64,000 bases of DNA from Lingula anatina (Eukaryota > Brachiopoda > Lingulata > Lingulida > Lingulidae), in NCBI RefSeq assembly GCF_001039355.2, contig NW_019775644.1, positions 187,249-251,248 of the forward strand, written 5' to 3'. Position 1 is the first letter of the stretch, and the number at the start of each line of letters is the position of its first letter. Below, piece by piece: positions 52,610 through 64,000 of the stretch. Below the pieces are notes generated by a model that saw only the letters and a list, made by a program, of their open reading frames with translations, was not told the origin of the DNA and searched no databases. The position numbers and the translations under genes are program-made.

Positions 52610-53493
52610 AGTCTCGGTCACAACCGGCCGCACGGGCTCTTACGGGCTGTTTGCGTCCAAATTTTGCGCAAAATCTCACGTCCCACGCAAGTCCTTCTTA
52701 CGAATTTCGAATTCGCAGACTGCCCGTAAGCACGTAAGGAGGATGTTGGACATGTTCAAAAGATTCTACGAATAGCCTGCGAACAGCGAGACCGCAAGCG
52801 TAACTTGCTCCCCTCTCACGGAGTTAGCAAGAGAGACGCGCGTTGTGCAAGACGCACGTTGCAAGCAATAAAGGAGCAAGTGCCCTTTGCGTGTTGAGTA
52901 AAGCGCACGCCCTCACAACTAACGAATAAAGTCGAGAGCACACCGGGAATGCGTAGCACGTGCGTCACCCCCACGCCTGGTGTATAAAAGGCGTGCTCAC
53001 GACGCACGCTCGAGTGTGCAACAGTTTTCAAAATTTTCAAATTTTTGCTCAATTCAGTTTCTAATATGCCTCCAAAAGGCAAGAGAAAGAACCTTACATA
53101 GTAGGAAAAAGGGAGGAGGAAGAAGAAAGAAGAGGAGAACAGGAAGCAAAACTGACGTACGCCGTCAGTACGTCACCACAAACGTGTGAGGCAAGTGTGA
53201 AGCAAAACTGACGCAAAAGGGCACTACATTCGCCGTGCGTTGCATTCCTTTCGTAAATGGTGAGTGTGTGCCACGTACACAGGAAGCAAGACAAACTCAA
53301 GAAATGAGTACAATTTCCACGGCCATCGCTCCTTGCAATTAGCGTCCCTGCTTGAAAGGACATCTCATGTGGCCCTTGCGACTCGCAAGGCAGACTTTCC
53401 TCTATCTCTACGACCTCCACGGCCTCCGCAACACCCAAAATTCGCAGGGGACGTACGATCCTGAAATTCGTGCGTCCGGTTGTGACCGAGGCT
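52610..53493 (+). mobile_element. non-autonomous Harbinger-like transposon (884 bp)
   Basis: The terminal inverted repeats are AG(T/C)CTCGGTCACAACCGG at 52610 and, inverted, at 53493. TAA target duplications flank both ends (52607-52609 and 53494-53496), as is typical of PIF/Harbinger. The interior is GC-rich relative to its flanks. It holds a TATAAAAGG box at 52983-52991 and an ATG at 53066 that opens M-P-P-K-G-K-R-K-N and then stops at 53099. This looks like the promoter and first codons of a former element gene. No transposase domain remains. Confidence 0.78.
52983..52991 (+). promoter_or_regulatory. TATA box inside the Harbinger-like element
   Basis: TATAAAAGG about 80 bp upstream of the short M-P-P-K-G-K-R-K-N reading frame. 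Confidence 0.5.
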
Positions 53494-53496
53494 TAA

Positions 53497-53994
53497 AGCA
53501 ATGAATACAACAATGATCAAAATAAGCAGTTTGTTTTTGTACTGCAATATGTTTTAGATTTAGTGTTACACACCATTACTGTATTTTAGTATAATGGACA
53601 GAATGTATGTCAACATATTTTATTCATTATGTACAGTGGCACTAGATGTCCCTGGCATATAAGCAGCTATTAACAGTATCATGGCATTATCGTGGTCAGT
53701 GTTATGAGTGCCATGTGACCGGACATGCCACACTTAATGGTCAATATCACATAATTCCACCCAAGCAGGACGCTGAGGGTTTGTTTAAGTTTAAATCCTC
53801 ACGGTGACGAAAATCGACCGAAATGGCGCCTTTGTTTTGCAAAAGAGTCGTGCCTTTATACTATGAGTCATGACGTTTCGATCCTCCATCAGAAGCCCTC
53901 GATCACATGACTGACTCGTCGATAACAGCTCCGGAGATGACAGTGAAAGCCTCTTTTTCACTGAAACCACAGATTCTCTTAGTGAATAAATAAT
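53497..53994. other. intergenic, 3' side of the receptor gene
   Basis: No coding sequence supported. The minus-strand poly-A signal of the receptor gene would lie here; I cannot single one out. Confidence 0.4.
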
Positions 53995-55916
53995 CTAAAA
54001 AGGCAGCACTTTCGTAAATGAAGGCTTTTCAGTTTTGTCCTTGCTTTTCTTATTAAATCCAAGGTTTCGTTTCAGTCTGGTAATGTGTCTCCCTAACGTC
54101 ACGCCATCCAGGGCGACAATGCCGATTATGATTCCTAGGAGGATAAAGAGCCCAAATGTCCCAATGACCACCGCCCCTTCGGCCTCCACCGGCGGTTCCC
54201 CTCTCTGTTTGGCAGATAAGGGCAGGGCTTGTGCGGGGGCGTCTGAAATCGGACAAAAATCTCGTAAAGGCACAAAATTAGTGTTATACTGTATATAGAA
54301 AAATATCATTATCCTAGATATTTCAACTCTCGGGCCAAGGACTACAGACAGTTCCAAGAGAAAGAGTGGATGCCGAGAATAATGTCACAATGAATTGGGT
54401 ATAATAATGGAAAATTGTTTGCTTTTATCTCGTGCCATTTTTATTTTGAAGGAGGATGGGGAGAAAGTGCCTTTTCCGAAGCTAAGGGAGGAGGAGGGGT
54501 GTCCCATAAATCCTCTTCCCCTTTCCCCGCCCCCCTCCCCAGATCCGCCACTGCGCACTTACGCAAACGTACAGTACGCACGTACCCGAGCACTCCTTGA
54601 GAACTGGTGTCCACACTCCGTGTATATTGCATTTGGCTGTTCGCTGTGTAAAGCCGTCAGGGAAAGTGGTGCCGTTCTGACAGCTGTATTTTATTACAGA
54701 ACCGTACGCCAGACTGGTGAAGTTCATCGACTCCACGCTCTGAAGAGTTGGTGGCGGGGGACACGTTACAACTAAAATGCATAGATAGATTTAAAACTTA
54801 CTCACATAATACCTGATGGCAATAGATAAAACAAAACAAATGAAACATCTAATTTCCATGTAGAAATGAATGCATTTGCGAATAAAAATTAACATTATCT
54901 TTTAAAATTCCTTTAAAGAAATTTACGAAAAAAGCTAACCACGCTAGGTTGTTACCTTAAAAGAACGTCTTCATTTTATAAATGAAAAGTGGTTTTATGT
55001 GAATCTACACAAGAATGAGGACAGGTACAGGAGTAGGCCGTGGGAATATGACTGTTCTCTCATATTTGCCAGTTTTGTTACCTGTGCAACGCCAATTACT
55101 GGGCAAAGGCGCCCAAGCCCCGTGCTCCAGACAGACAAAGTCCGCCGTTTTGGTAGTATTATCAAACCATAGTCCAGAATGGCACCGAACTCTTACAGCC
55201 GTTCCTAGCATGGTGGTTGTATCATTCAGCGTAATATTGGATATCTGTTGGTTAAGTGATGGGCACTCTGAAATATCAAATATAAGGATTTTTTGGCGAA
55301 GTACTACAAAATAATACAATGCCTGAATTATTTATTGAAAGACGTGTTACACGGACATTCTTACAGAAAAAAACAAGATTTTTTAATTTGCAATGTGCGA
55401 TACTAAAATGGTATGATGTGTGAATCATCCAGATACATATTCCACCCCAGCAGGAAAAAGACGCGACACAAAGATATCAAGATGTGAAGTTCGTCTTACT
55501 TTTATATTAACCGATCAAATTCATTATGATATCATTATATGCTTTATTTGCCAAGGGTGATGTGGAATAGTAAAAACAGTTAACACATACTGTGTTAATT
55601 AATAGAGAGATGTATCAAGAAAAATTGAACTGTCCCATAATATCGTCACAAATGTATTAATTACAGATACCAAGACAATCATTCAGCGTCAAAACACATT
55701 ATTCCATCAACAACAATAAAAATCAGCGTTATTACCACTACAATTGTGACGGGTTTTTTTCACATTTTTGGAAGAATATGTTTTTCATCTGTTACTGTGT
55801 ATATCACAACTGATGAATAATCTGGCTCGCTATACCAAGATACATTTCCACAAACAAATAGCGGCGGGTTCAAAAGCTTCTGAGATGCAACACACACACA
55901 CACACACACACACACG

Positions 55917-55969
<53 letters not shown>

Positions 55970-57112
55970 ACACTTCTTCCACCTAAAGAAACACTTTAAC
56001 TAGCGAGAAAAGACAAAACCACTGTCCCTCCACATCAACTGTCACTTCACTAACTACCTTTGCATTCCCAAGAGGTCTCCCGAGGACTCCAGGACGCGTT
56101 CGCCAGACAGGTAAAAGTGATGCTCACAACATCGCTGTACCACGAGCCGTTCACACACGTGGCCACCACGGCGGAACCAACAGCAGTGGCTGTAGAGTTG
56201 AGCGAGGCTCGGGGAAACGGGGGTAGCGGGTGACAAGCAGGCAGTTGAATCTCTTCATCACCCATGGTGGTGGTTGAACGTGGCAGCGTTGACGTCACAA
56301 AACTCGACGTGGTAAACTCAGTTGTCAGGGTAGTAAATCTATGAGTGGTAGAACCAGCAACAGGTGTTGTTGACTTGACCGATGGAACCAAAGTGGTCGT
56401 TTCCAAACGACCAATATTAGTACTTGAGATATGATTTGTGGTATCGTAGTTCTCCGGCGAGGTAGTAATCTGATGGGCTGTAGTGACGTCATCAAACATT
56501 GATGGTGACGTGACATCGTAGGTAGTACTGACGTCATATATAATTGTAGTAGAAGTGCCACCATGAATGGTGGTGACATCACCAGGTGCACTGATATCCT
56601 GCAAAGTGCTAACAACGGTGCTCGATGTGACGTCTTGAGACTGAGTGGAAGTTGAATCTGGAGATGTGACGGCACTGGTTGTGATTGACTCTGAAAGAAA
56701 ACACTTTGATTAATTACAATACTTGTGTGAATATGTTTGTGTGCGGGGGGACAATTACAGAGAAAGAGTAAATGAGAATTTATTGTCTCGGAGAGCATAT
56801 CAAAATAATAAAAGACGAATGAAAGGCAGAAACGTACATCACAGGTAAAACACATACCAAAATTACTTTTTTCTATCATGGCCCACTTAATGTGTTGGGC
56901 TTGTTTTAGCAAAACAACTAGTTTCAATATTCTCATCACCCGACGCAATTGTTGTACATAACAGCGTTTCGTTACCAGTTGTACTGAAATCCCGCGAAGT
57001 GCTACCGTGTGTGGTCGATGTGACGTCACTGGTCACCGTGATAGACTCTGTTGTTGTGTATGCTGAAAAGATAGAAAAGGAAAATATTATGATCCGTGTG
57101 ATCCGTGTTTAA

Positions 57113-57156
<44 letters not shown>

Positions 57157-57816
57157 GGGCGGCTCTAGGATTAATTGAAGGGTGGTCCGAGGATGCGAAG
57201 CCGGCTCTCCCCCCCCCCATCCCCCTTGGCGTGGGGTTTAGAACTGTGATTAAGCTAGTCAAAATTCTAGTTTGACTAGATGAGTATTGGTGTGGTTTTC
57301 TTCAGAAATCGAATAGGGTCAGGGGGAGTAACAATATAAAGCGCTTAATTCAGCAAGGATACGTTGGTTTCATTTACACAACAGTTTTATATTTCATCAT
57401 ATTTTGATGAACTACACAGATGTTTATGTAATTTCAACACTATACTAGCAAAAAACCAATAATGTTAGAGGGTCTTGGTAGTTTACACATTAATCCTCTA
57501 TAACATACCGTCAATTATTCTATACACTTGGTATCCATTCGGTCCCCCATTGCCATTATAACTCTTCGTTGGCGTGGGATTCATTCTGAGGTACTGACTC
57601 CCCAGAACAGGGGATGAACAACACTGGCCTTTCTTGAAGAGAGCGAAGTGGTCGTAACCAAGGTTCTTCGCCACCTGATAGCACTTCCAGAAGGCGTCCA
57701 GCCGGGTCAGGTGGCTGTCGTTAAGAAGGGGGTCGGTGCCTTCCAGGGAGTGGCAGATGGCGCTTCCGTTGGGGTGTATCCAACGACCCTTGTTTTCGTA
57801 TATTTGTAGGTCTAAT

Positions 57817-57851
<35 letters not shown>

Positions 57852-58037
57852 TATATTGTGATGAATGCCATTTTGTCTAGCTGTTCTTGCTTTCACCCTC
57901 AGTCCCACCACTCTTTTATTTCAGCTGGGCAGTCAAAGTATAAGTACTTGGTATGACATGAAATCAAAGTTAATTGGATGGGATACAAGGATAGTAAGAA
58001 TGAAATATATATATGCGTGTGTGTGTGTGTGTGTGTA

Positions 58038-58075
<38 letters not shown>

Positions 58076-60178
58076 GGGTACATGTACCTGTAGTTATCCT
58101 GTACACTTGGTTAGCAAGACTGCCTCCCAGTCCTTGCGGTCCACACTCAGTTGACCTCCCCAGGAGGTCATACGTCTCCTCGGCTACCGGGGAGGAGCAG
58201 CAGCTTCCCCCAGCACGCAGCGCGAAGTACTGGAAACCCCTACTTACAGCCGCGAGATAGCATTTGTACAGCGCCTCCTTTCTGTCAGCATATGGTGGGT
58301 CAAGGATGGAATACCCTTCGTCCTCCAGGCTGCTCATCACCTTGCTCTCAGTTGAAGTTTCATTCCAGCAACCCATATTTNGAGAGTTTTATCAAAGCTG
58401 GCATTTGTACCTGTTAACTATCTCTTGATATCTCTACCCAGAGAATAACAAAACTTTGAATTGGTATGTTTTATTAATTGGACTGGATTCTTTATGTAGT
58501 AAAAGATATACCAAATGGTACCACTGTATAAATTTGAAGTTTTATCCTTATATTTCACTGAGGTGCACTCTCTCTTCCTATCCCAATACAATCTATATAC
58601 TACCTGGATAGTAGTAAGTTTGTAATTAGCTCCACCCTCTCTGGCCTTGTAGCTCCTCCCTCAACCCTCCCTTGGCTCCTCCCACTTACCTTCAAACTGT
58701 TAAGAAGGGCAATGCAGTGATGATGGGACTTTTTTGAAGATTTTTGAAAATTTTAAGCTTTCCATTGTGATAAGTTCAGTTCTACCTGTTACTAACTGGC
58801 AGCAAGCAACTTAGGTGATATGCCATGTGACCTGCTTCTGTGTGCTGTAAACATCTTTTAATTCTTTCCACATTTTTCCTTCCTCTTCAACATGTTTTCA
58901 TAAAGCACCGGGTCTCTCCCCCCTCCCCTGATTTAGAAATTATCGATAAAATGTATAAAATTGAGATTGTCGATATGGTTTGTTACTATTTTTATTTAAG
59001 TGAAGATGGTTTTTTTATTGTTGTTGTTATTGCTGAATCAGAAGAAACCTTACTTTGATTAAAAAACAAATTGCGATTTGCCACTTGGACCTCATTTTTT
59101 TCAAACAACAACATTTTTCCTCACAGTCTCCCCAACTCTGGCATGTGCATGGGCCAGATACAAATCAATTATTTCTGATAAGTCAGTCAACCTTATATCC
59201 ATTTTGTAATGAGATTGAAATTCTAACTGGTTTTACATCTGAAACTTGGTCAAGCTTGTGTCAGGCTTGTAATGAATTTGTTATTTGGGAAAGTTTTTTT
59301 GGTCCTTTTAGTGCAGATCTGGAGAACATTTTAAGAAGTGTTCTTTCCCTGTTCAAACATGTTTCTTGACATTGGTAAACTTGTGGGTTAGATGAACTGG
59401 AAAAGACCATGTAGACTATGCATGCAGTTGCATGGACACGTCAGTGTAAATTTAAAAGAAGCTAGTTCTTAAACTGTCTTGGCAAACATTTGCATGTAAC
59501 ACTGTATTCAGTCATATTGCTTTAAAGAAATGNATACTCCATAAAACTACTGGGTATGATGGACGGGACCTCAGTTAAAGGTACTGAATAAGAAAAACAA
59601 AGCAGAATTAGGTTGAAAACCTGAATTTAATACATTCTTCAAAGTAACAAAAAATTTATCAAACATGTAGTAAAACGAGGTAGAATTTGAACAGTGTGGG
59701 CTGTAGCAAGTCAAGCGGCCTGAAAGTACATGTAACTCCCAAAACTTAAGACTATCATCCAAATTACGTTTCATTTTTTTCTAAATTCTTTTTACACATG
59801 GACAACCAGTACATGTACCTGCCGTGCTGCTTCCAATAAAACTCTCAAGTATAACATTCTGATACCACACTAGAACTGCTAACACTGGAACCATGTGACC
59901 ACCAAGTGATCTCCACGTTGCTTTCACGTGACAGTCACGTGAATCTTACCTTCGCATATTGTCCCTATAAATATCCTGCTGTCGATGGAGTCATCTGTCA
60001 CGAAGTTGAACACAAAAGAGTGGCCGTAGAAAGGACCGGGGGCGGACGTCCCACAAAAAGGCCCACCACCTAGAGGTTCGGAGTATAAATCAGAACGTAC
60101 CTGAAATGGCAAGCAGTTTTTGCGCGTTGAACAGCAAAATATGGCTTTACACATTAAAATCGATCACGGCGAACGAGT

Positions 60179-60251
<73 letters not shown>

Positions 60252-60252
60252 N

Positions 60253-60283
<31 letters not shown>

Positions 60284-63213
60284 TTTAGCACAAAATTTGT
60301 TTTATCTCTCTACCAAAATTCAAATCATAAAATATCAGATCAATTGCAAAATTGTGATGGTTGTATTAGATATGTCTAGTTTGACAGGATTGAACACAGT
60401 TAAGTGTTGGTCAGTTACATATAGTTTTAAATAATCGCCGACAGCCTGCTTTGCATGCAAACGTCTATAAAGAATTTAAAAAAGGGGTAACATTTTGCTT
60501 TTATCTGTCAACGTCAGTTGGACCATTTTGGACTGTTGATGATAATAATTTGCGACTAAGAACACACTAATGAGATACCCACCGTGAAGTGATCATAGCA
60601 CCTGTTGGACAGATTGGCGTTGTGATCCGGTTCTTCCAGGTCAAACTGCGTGAACTCTAGCTTGAGTATCCCGTTAGGATCCGGATGGAAAATCCAGGCG
60701 AGGACGTTCATGTTTGGGGGCAAGCTGAGGGGATATTCAGGACTGACAAGAGGGAAGCAAGTTGACTTTCCGAATCCACAGCATTCTGGAATTATATGCA
60801 GACATAGTATAGATCACAATAAACAGTAGCACACCCAGCATTGTGCATTGTCTTCGCCTTTTGTTGCTGTGGTAGCTGTGATAGCCCCCATTAAATCCTT
60901 CTACATCGTACCAAATAAAAAAGAAATATAGCCAGGCAAAAGAGCAAACCCAGAGAAAATGCAACAAGGCCCCATCCATGTATCATATACCACATAGTTT
61001 TCCATTTCTGCTGCTTTATATTTACTGATGCCGAACGAAACTGAACCAACAATCCATGCCCCCCCCCCCTGCCCTTACCAGAACAAACACAAATGAGATG
61101 ATAAGATGCGCGCAAGGTTGTGCCTCACCCACCACCCCCCTTCTCCCCCTACCTCCGACCCACCACCGACACCAACATTTCATATAATCTTGCCCCCCGT
61201 ACAAATTATTTTTGAGATACTTTTAATTTTAAAATCGGCACATACCCCTTGTATCAAATATCTTCCAACGAGCCGTCCCAGGTGCTGATGTCACAGATAA
61301 CACTTTAATGTCACGCGGAGAACTGTCGGAGTATACAAACAGCAACCCATCCGGGGGATTCACACCATTCCCAATGTAGAAAACCCCACTGTCCCACTCT
61401 ATCCAGTATGCCCGATAATCACTGCAAAGATCCACATGGTAATGGTAATGTTCCATGCTTAGCCCATTCAACGCTCTGAAAACGTCTATACCGGAATTGT
61501 GTCTGAAGCGGATGATGTATTTATCCGGATCGGAGACATCGTCCGTTGGAGAAAGGCCTATACCAGCGGAGCTGCAAGTCTTCAAGTAGAAAACCACGCT
61601 GGTTATTGCTGTCATGTCGAAGATGATATTTTGGAAGGTAAAGTCCCCTGGTGTAGTTACCTCGTAACGTATTGGTTCGGCTGAAATGGAATTAATATTT
61701 TTAATAACTATACTTAAAGGGATAATAACTCTTCGTTTCGGCCAAAAAAAAAGAATTTTCCAGGAGTAAACAACAATTTTCCCATACACACCAATGGTTA
61801 AAGAATCCATTTTTACATTCAAAGTTAGCCCCCTGGTTTTTTTTTTTTTCTAAAAGGTTTGGTTTTTTGTTAAAATCTCCTAAGAGATTTTAACAGAGTA
61901 TAGCCATCAATGGAGGTCACGTGGTCTAAAGACAAGCTCAGATATCAGAATAATAGCTATAACTGCCGTTTTTGTGGTAAAACAGAATATATCATATTTC
62001 CATGAGTTATTCACAATGTTTTTATTGTGAAATACAGATCCCATTCGAAGAGTTATCATCCCTTTAAGGTCGCATTCACAACAGGGGACTGATAGATCCC
62101 CGGGTCAAATATGACCGAGCCACTTGAATGCTTGTCCCTTAATCCCCGCGGGAAAATCTTTTCAGTATTTGTTGGGGGATAATGCGGCAAGCTTTTCAGT
62201 GGGTCGCCATATATTACTCCATTGTTATGAATGCAGTCTAACAGAATTTCGTACACACAAAGAGTTATGTTTTCTGAAACCCAGGGTGGGATAATAAATC
62301 AGCAGTCCAAATAAGCACTTACTTTGCATGAGGTTAAAAGACACGCCGTCTCCAAAATCATAGTCAGCATCGAACGCGTACGTATAGTACTCATCATAAC
62401 GGTAGCCTGTAACGGAAATCAATTATTTTCAACAGCAACAACGATAAAATATTATTCAAACATAAATCAAGGAGAGATTAGTGAATTAAAGTTGCATACA
62501 CAGCACACTAGACACCGGTATCAGTGTATTTGCATGTTGAAATATTTTAACTCCAGGTTTTGGGGACTTAATTTGCTTGACAGTGACTTCTCAATTTATA
62601 AACACCTTACTTTTTTGCTTTCTTATCCATTACGTCATTTAACTGTGTATTACTCTAGTTTTCCGTATTTCAAATTTTGAACCTTGCACATACTGTATAG
62701 TTAAACGAAAACTTTGCTGCAAATTTGTCTCAAAGTACTTTAAAAATTTGCGGCAAACAGCCTCCAGGAGTTTGCAAAAGAGCCATACGTTTCTCAGAAA
62801 GCATTTGCATGGTAAAATTACTTCTTTCCACTTTGCAGTCAATATAAGAAAGTTTGTGGCAATTCTGTCATATCATTTGAGTTCGACTTACTGAAATTTC
62901 CAACATATCCACCAGAGGATATATTGAATGTCTCATTATATCCAGGCCCAGGGACGCCTGATGGCCCAGACGGGCCCGAAACCCCTGATGGCCCAGACGG
63001 ACCCGAATCCCCTGGGTTACTAAAGTGACTGGCAAGAACTGAAAATGGGAGATCAATATTCACATTCTAAGGCACATAACGGTCTTTTTAAGCGCGGAAA
63101 GGGGGGACAATTGACAATTGTAGAATAAAGTACTCATTTACTTTTCTTTTCAGTGGTAGTTTGTTAATTACTTCATTATAAGTTATATTTTGTATGAGGA
63201 TGATGATGTCATT

Positions 63214-63256
<43 letters not shown>

Positions 63257-63810
63257 GTATGCATATGTATGAAATATATGTTATTAAAATCAAACATAGA
63301 AATAAAACCCTTATTAAAAGAAGAAAGTGTATAGACATATTATATGACATTAAAGACATATAATATATAAGGCATATAAGGCATATATATCTAGTACACT
63401 ATAGGATGGAATTTGTTTGTTCACGTGACTCACTGTGCGCTCTTCCGCCGTTCCCAACATTGGATTGGAAACAAAACTCCACTCACAATTAGTGCTAAAG
63501 CACAGTACTTTTTCATAGGAAAAATGTACATATGGCATACAGCGGGAATACGACGCGTACGACATTTGGCAAGGCGCCACGACATTAACTTCATCATTCA
63601 TGATTTGGAGTCACCGTAACTTCAAATCGACGGCATGTGCTACATACAGTGCCTACCTGTATCAAATCTTAAGACAAAGCCTTGTGCAGTCACACTTCCA
63701 TCTGAGACAAAAGTGATATTCACCGTCCCACTGGCGAAGCTCCCAGGGTTAGCAGTACTACAATAACGATAAGGTGCCCCGAATGTGGTCGGAGCAGTGT
63801 CGGTTTCAAT
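53995..63810 (-). CDS. chimeric transmembrane receptor: CUB, FAMeT, WSC-like, mucin, sushi (5' end outside window)
   Basis: Thirteen minus-strand exons in frame: 63810-63657, 63038-62892, 62406-62323, 61680-61246, 60785-60583, 60100-59950, ~58380-58088, 57811-57509, 57062-56976, 56690-56058, 55267-55082, 54771-54586 and 54242-53995. About 1,035 residues are in the window. Order: second half of a CUB domain (Y-C-S, F-V-S-D-G-S, G-F-V-L-R-F); Gly-Pro-Ser collagen-like stretch; a farnesoic-acid-O-methyltransferase-like (FAMeT) extracellular domain (Y-W-I-E-W, G-N-G, final A-R-W-K-I-F); a full CUB (E-C-C-G-F-G ... F-C-G-T ... F-V-T-D-D-S); two WSC-like repeats (K-C-Y-x-A ... G-x-x-x-F-A-L ... C-C-S-S-P ... 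Q-V-Y-R-I); Ser/Thr-rich stalk; three sushi domains; a transmembrane helix (G-T-F-G-L-F-I-L-L-G-I-I-I-G-I-V-A-L); and a basic tail of about 37 residues ending V-L-P-F. Probably a cell-surface recognition or adhesion receptor (inference). The acceptor of the 58380 exon is lost at an N. Confidence 0.85.
55888..55971. repeat. (CA)n microsatellite
   Basis: CA/CG dinucleotide run in a receptor intron. The ORFs over it are not coding. Confidence 0.95.
57115..57152. repeat. (GT)n microsatellite
   Basis: GT run in a receptor intron, followed by a dispersed-repeat-like phrase ('ggggcggctctaggattaa'). Confidence 0.95.
57822..57850. repeat. (AAT)n microsatellite
   Basis: AAT run just upstream of the acceptor of the 57811-57509 receptor exon. 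Confidence 0.9.
58017..58071. repeat. (GT)n(GA)n microsatellite
   Basis: Compound repeat just beyond the donor of the first WSC-like exon. Confidence 0.95.
58381..59533. other. N-bounded intronic segment with no supported exon
   Basis: Single Ns at 58381 and 59533 bound 1.15 kb. It has plus-strand ORFs (58840-59058 and 59055-59369) with no recognisable domain or splice structure. Its left edge coincides with the missing acceptor of a receptor exon, so the join may be wrong. Confidence 0.5.
60184..60278. repeat. (ACT)n(GA)n microsatellite containing an N
   Basis: ACT run then GA run with one N at 60252, in a receptor intron. The Arg-Glu ORFs here are not coding. Confidence 0.95.
61718..62063. 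mobile_element. intact TTAA-flanked MITE (346 bp) in a receptor intron
   Basis: TTAA occurs directly at both ends (61714-61717 and 62064-62067). The termini are inverted repeats of about 19 bp with one mismatch, AGGGATAATAACTCTTCG against AGGGATGATAACTCTTCG. A TTAA target site is typical of piggyBac-like elements, but no transposase is present. Other pieces of the family lie at 5407-5727 and 44991-45060. Confidence 0.78.
63217..63255. repeat. (TC)n microsatellite
   Basis: TC run in a receptor intron between the collagen-like and CUB exons. Confidence 0.95.
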
Positions 63811-64000
63811 CTGGAAAGACAATGCATAAAACGGAATTATTTATTTATTTATTTATTTTTTTTTTATTTTTTTATTCTATTAATTTTTTTTTGATGTCTT
63901 ACATTATTAAAAAATACATAACTTTTTATATCGTGTTTACCACTTATTTAATACAAAAAGCCACAATTATGTAGTCACTGGCCATAGCGGAGGAGCTGCT

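Noticed and set aside
54395-54775. 126-codon plus-strand ORF
   Set aside because: Antisense to the receptor sushi exon at 54586-54771.
58840-59369. Two adjacent plus ORFs suggesting a gene
   Set aside because: No domain, wrong strand within a receptor intron, no splice-supported extension; the segment is bounded by Ns.
60106-60434. Thr- and Arg-Glu-rich ORFs
   Set aside because: Translations of ACT and GA microsatellites.

Overview
This is a eukaryotic (metazoan) window: AT-rich, with short GT-AG introns, many microsatellites, small inverted-repeat transposons and assembly Ns, and no operon-like layout. The gene families suggest a marine invertebrate, most likely a lophotrochozoan (mollusc, brachiopod or annelid-like): secreted chitin-binding proteins, PAN/FN3/fibrinogen-domain lectins, and a CUB/sushi/FAMeT-domain receptor. 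I cannot name a species, and amphioxus is not excluded. Exon models were assembled by hand from splice sites and checked for continuous reading frame. All complete models close exactly in frame.

Layout. 0-1.3 kb: 3' part of a non-LTR retrotransposon. 1.5-6.3 kb: non-coding, with an orphan copy of a duplicated upstream module and a ~1.5 kb palindromic element with a TTAA MITE at its centre. 6.9-24.2 kb: three minus-strand paralogues (A, B, C), each with three exons (signal peptide plus Tyr/Pro-rich repeat; a near-invariant Cys-rich chitin-binding-like exon; a 20-nt final exon), with near-identical TATA boxes. A and B lie in large duplicons separated by a dead Tc1-type transposase and several MITEs. 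24.5-30.1 kb: two near-identical duplications next to N gaps, probably assembly artefacts. 26.7-31.6 kb: a TMEM254 homologue (plus strand). 33.0-34.4 kb: a ZDHHC22/24-like palmitoyltransferase (plus). 35.7-51.1 kb: three complete six-exon fibrinogen-related lectin genes (two minus in tandem, one plus, so FREP2 and FREP3 are divergent). 51.8-53.5 kb: a foldback element and a non-autonomous Harbinger-like transposon. 54.0-64.0 kb: the 3' part of a large minus-strand transmembrane receptor gene: CUB, collagen-like Gly-Pro-Ser stretch, FAMeT domain, CUB, two WSC-like Cys repeats, Ser/Thr-rich stalk, three sushi domains, transmembrane helix and short basic tail. Its 5' end is outside the window.

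Together the FREP cluster and the adjacent chimeric receptor look like a lectin/pattern-recognition neighbourhood (an inference from domain families). The A/B/C trio looks like secreted matrix or cuticle/mucus proteins. The strongest unexplained signals are the receptor architecture, a patch of near-identity between FREP1 and FREP2 that looks like gene conversion, the loss of the calcium-site aspartates in two of three FREPs, and the duplicated A/B module with inverted-repeat elements abutting the same boundary.
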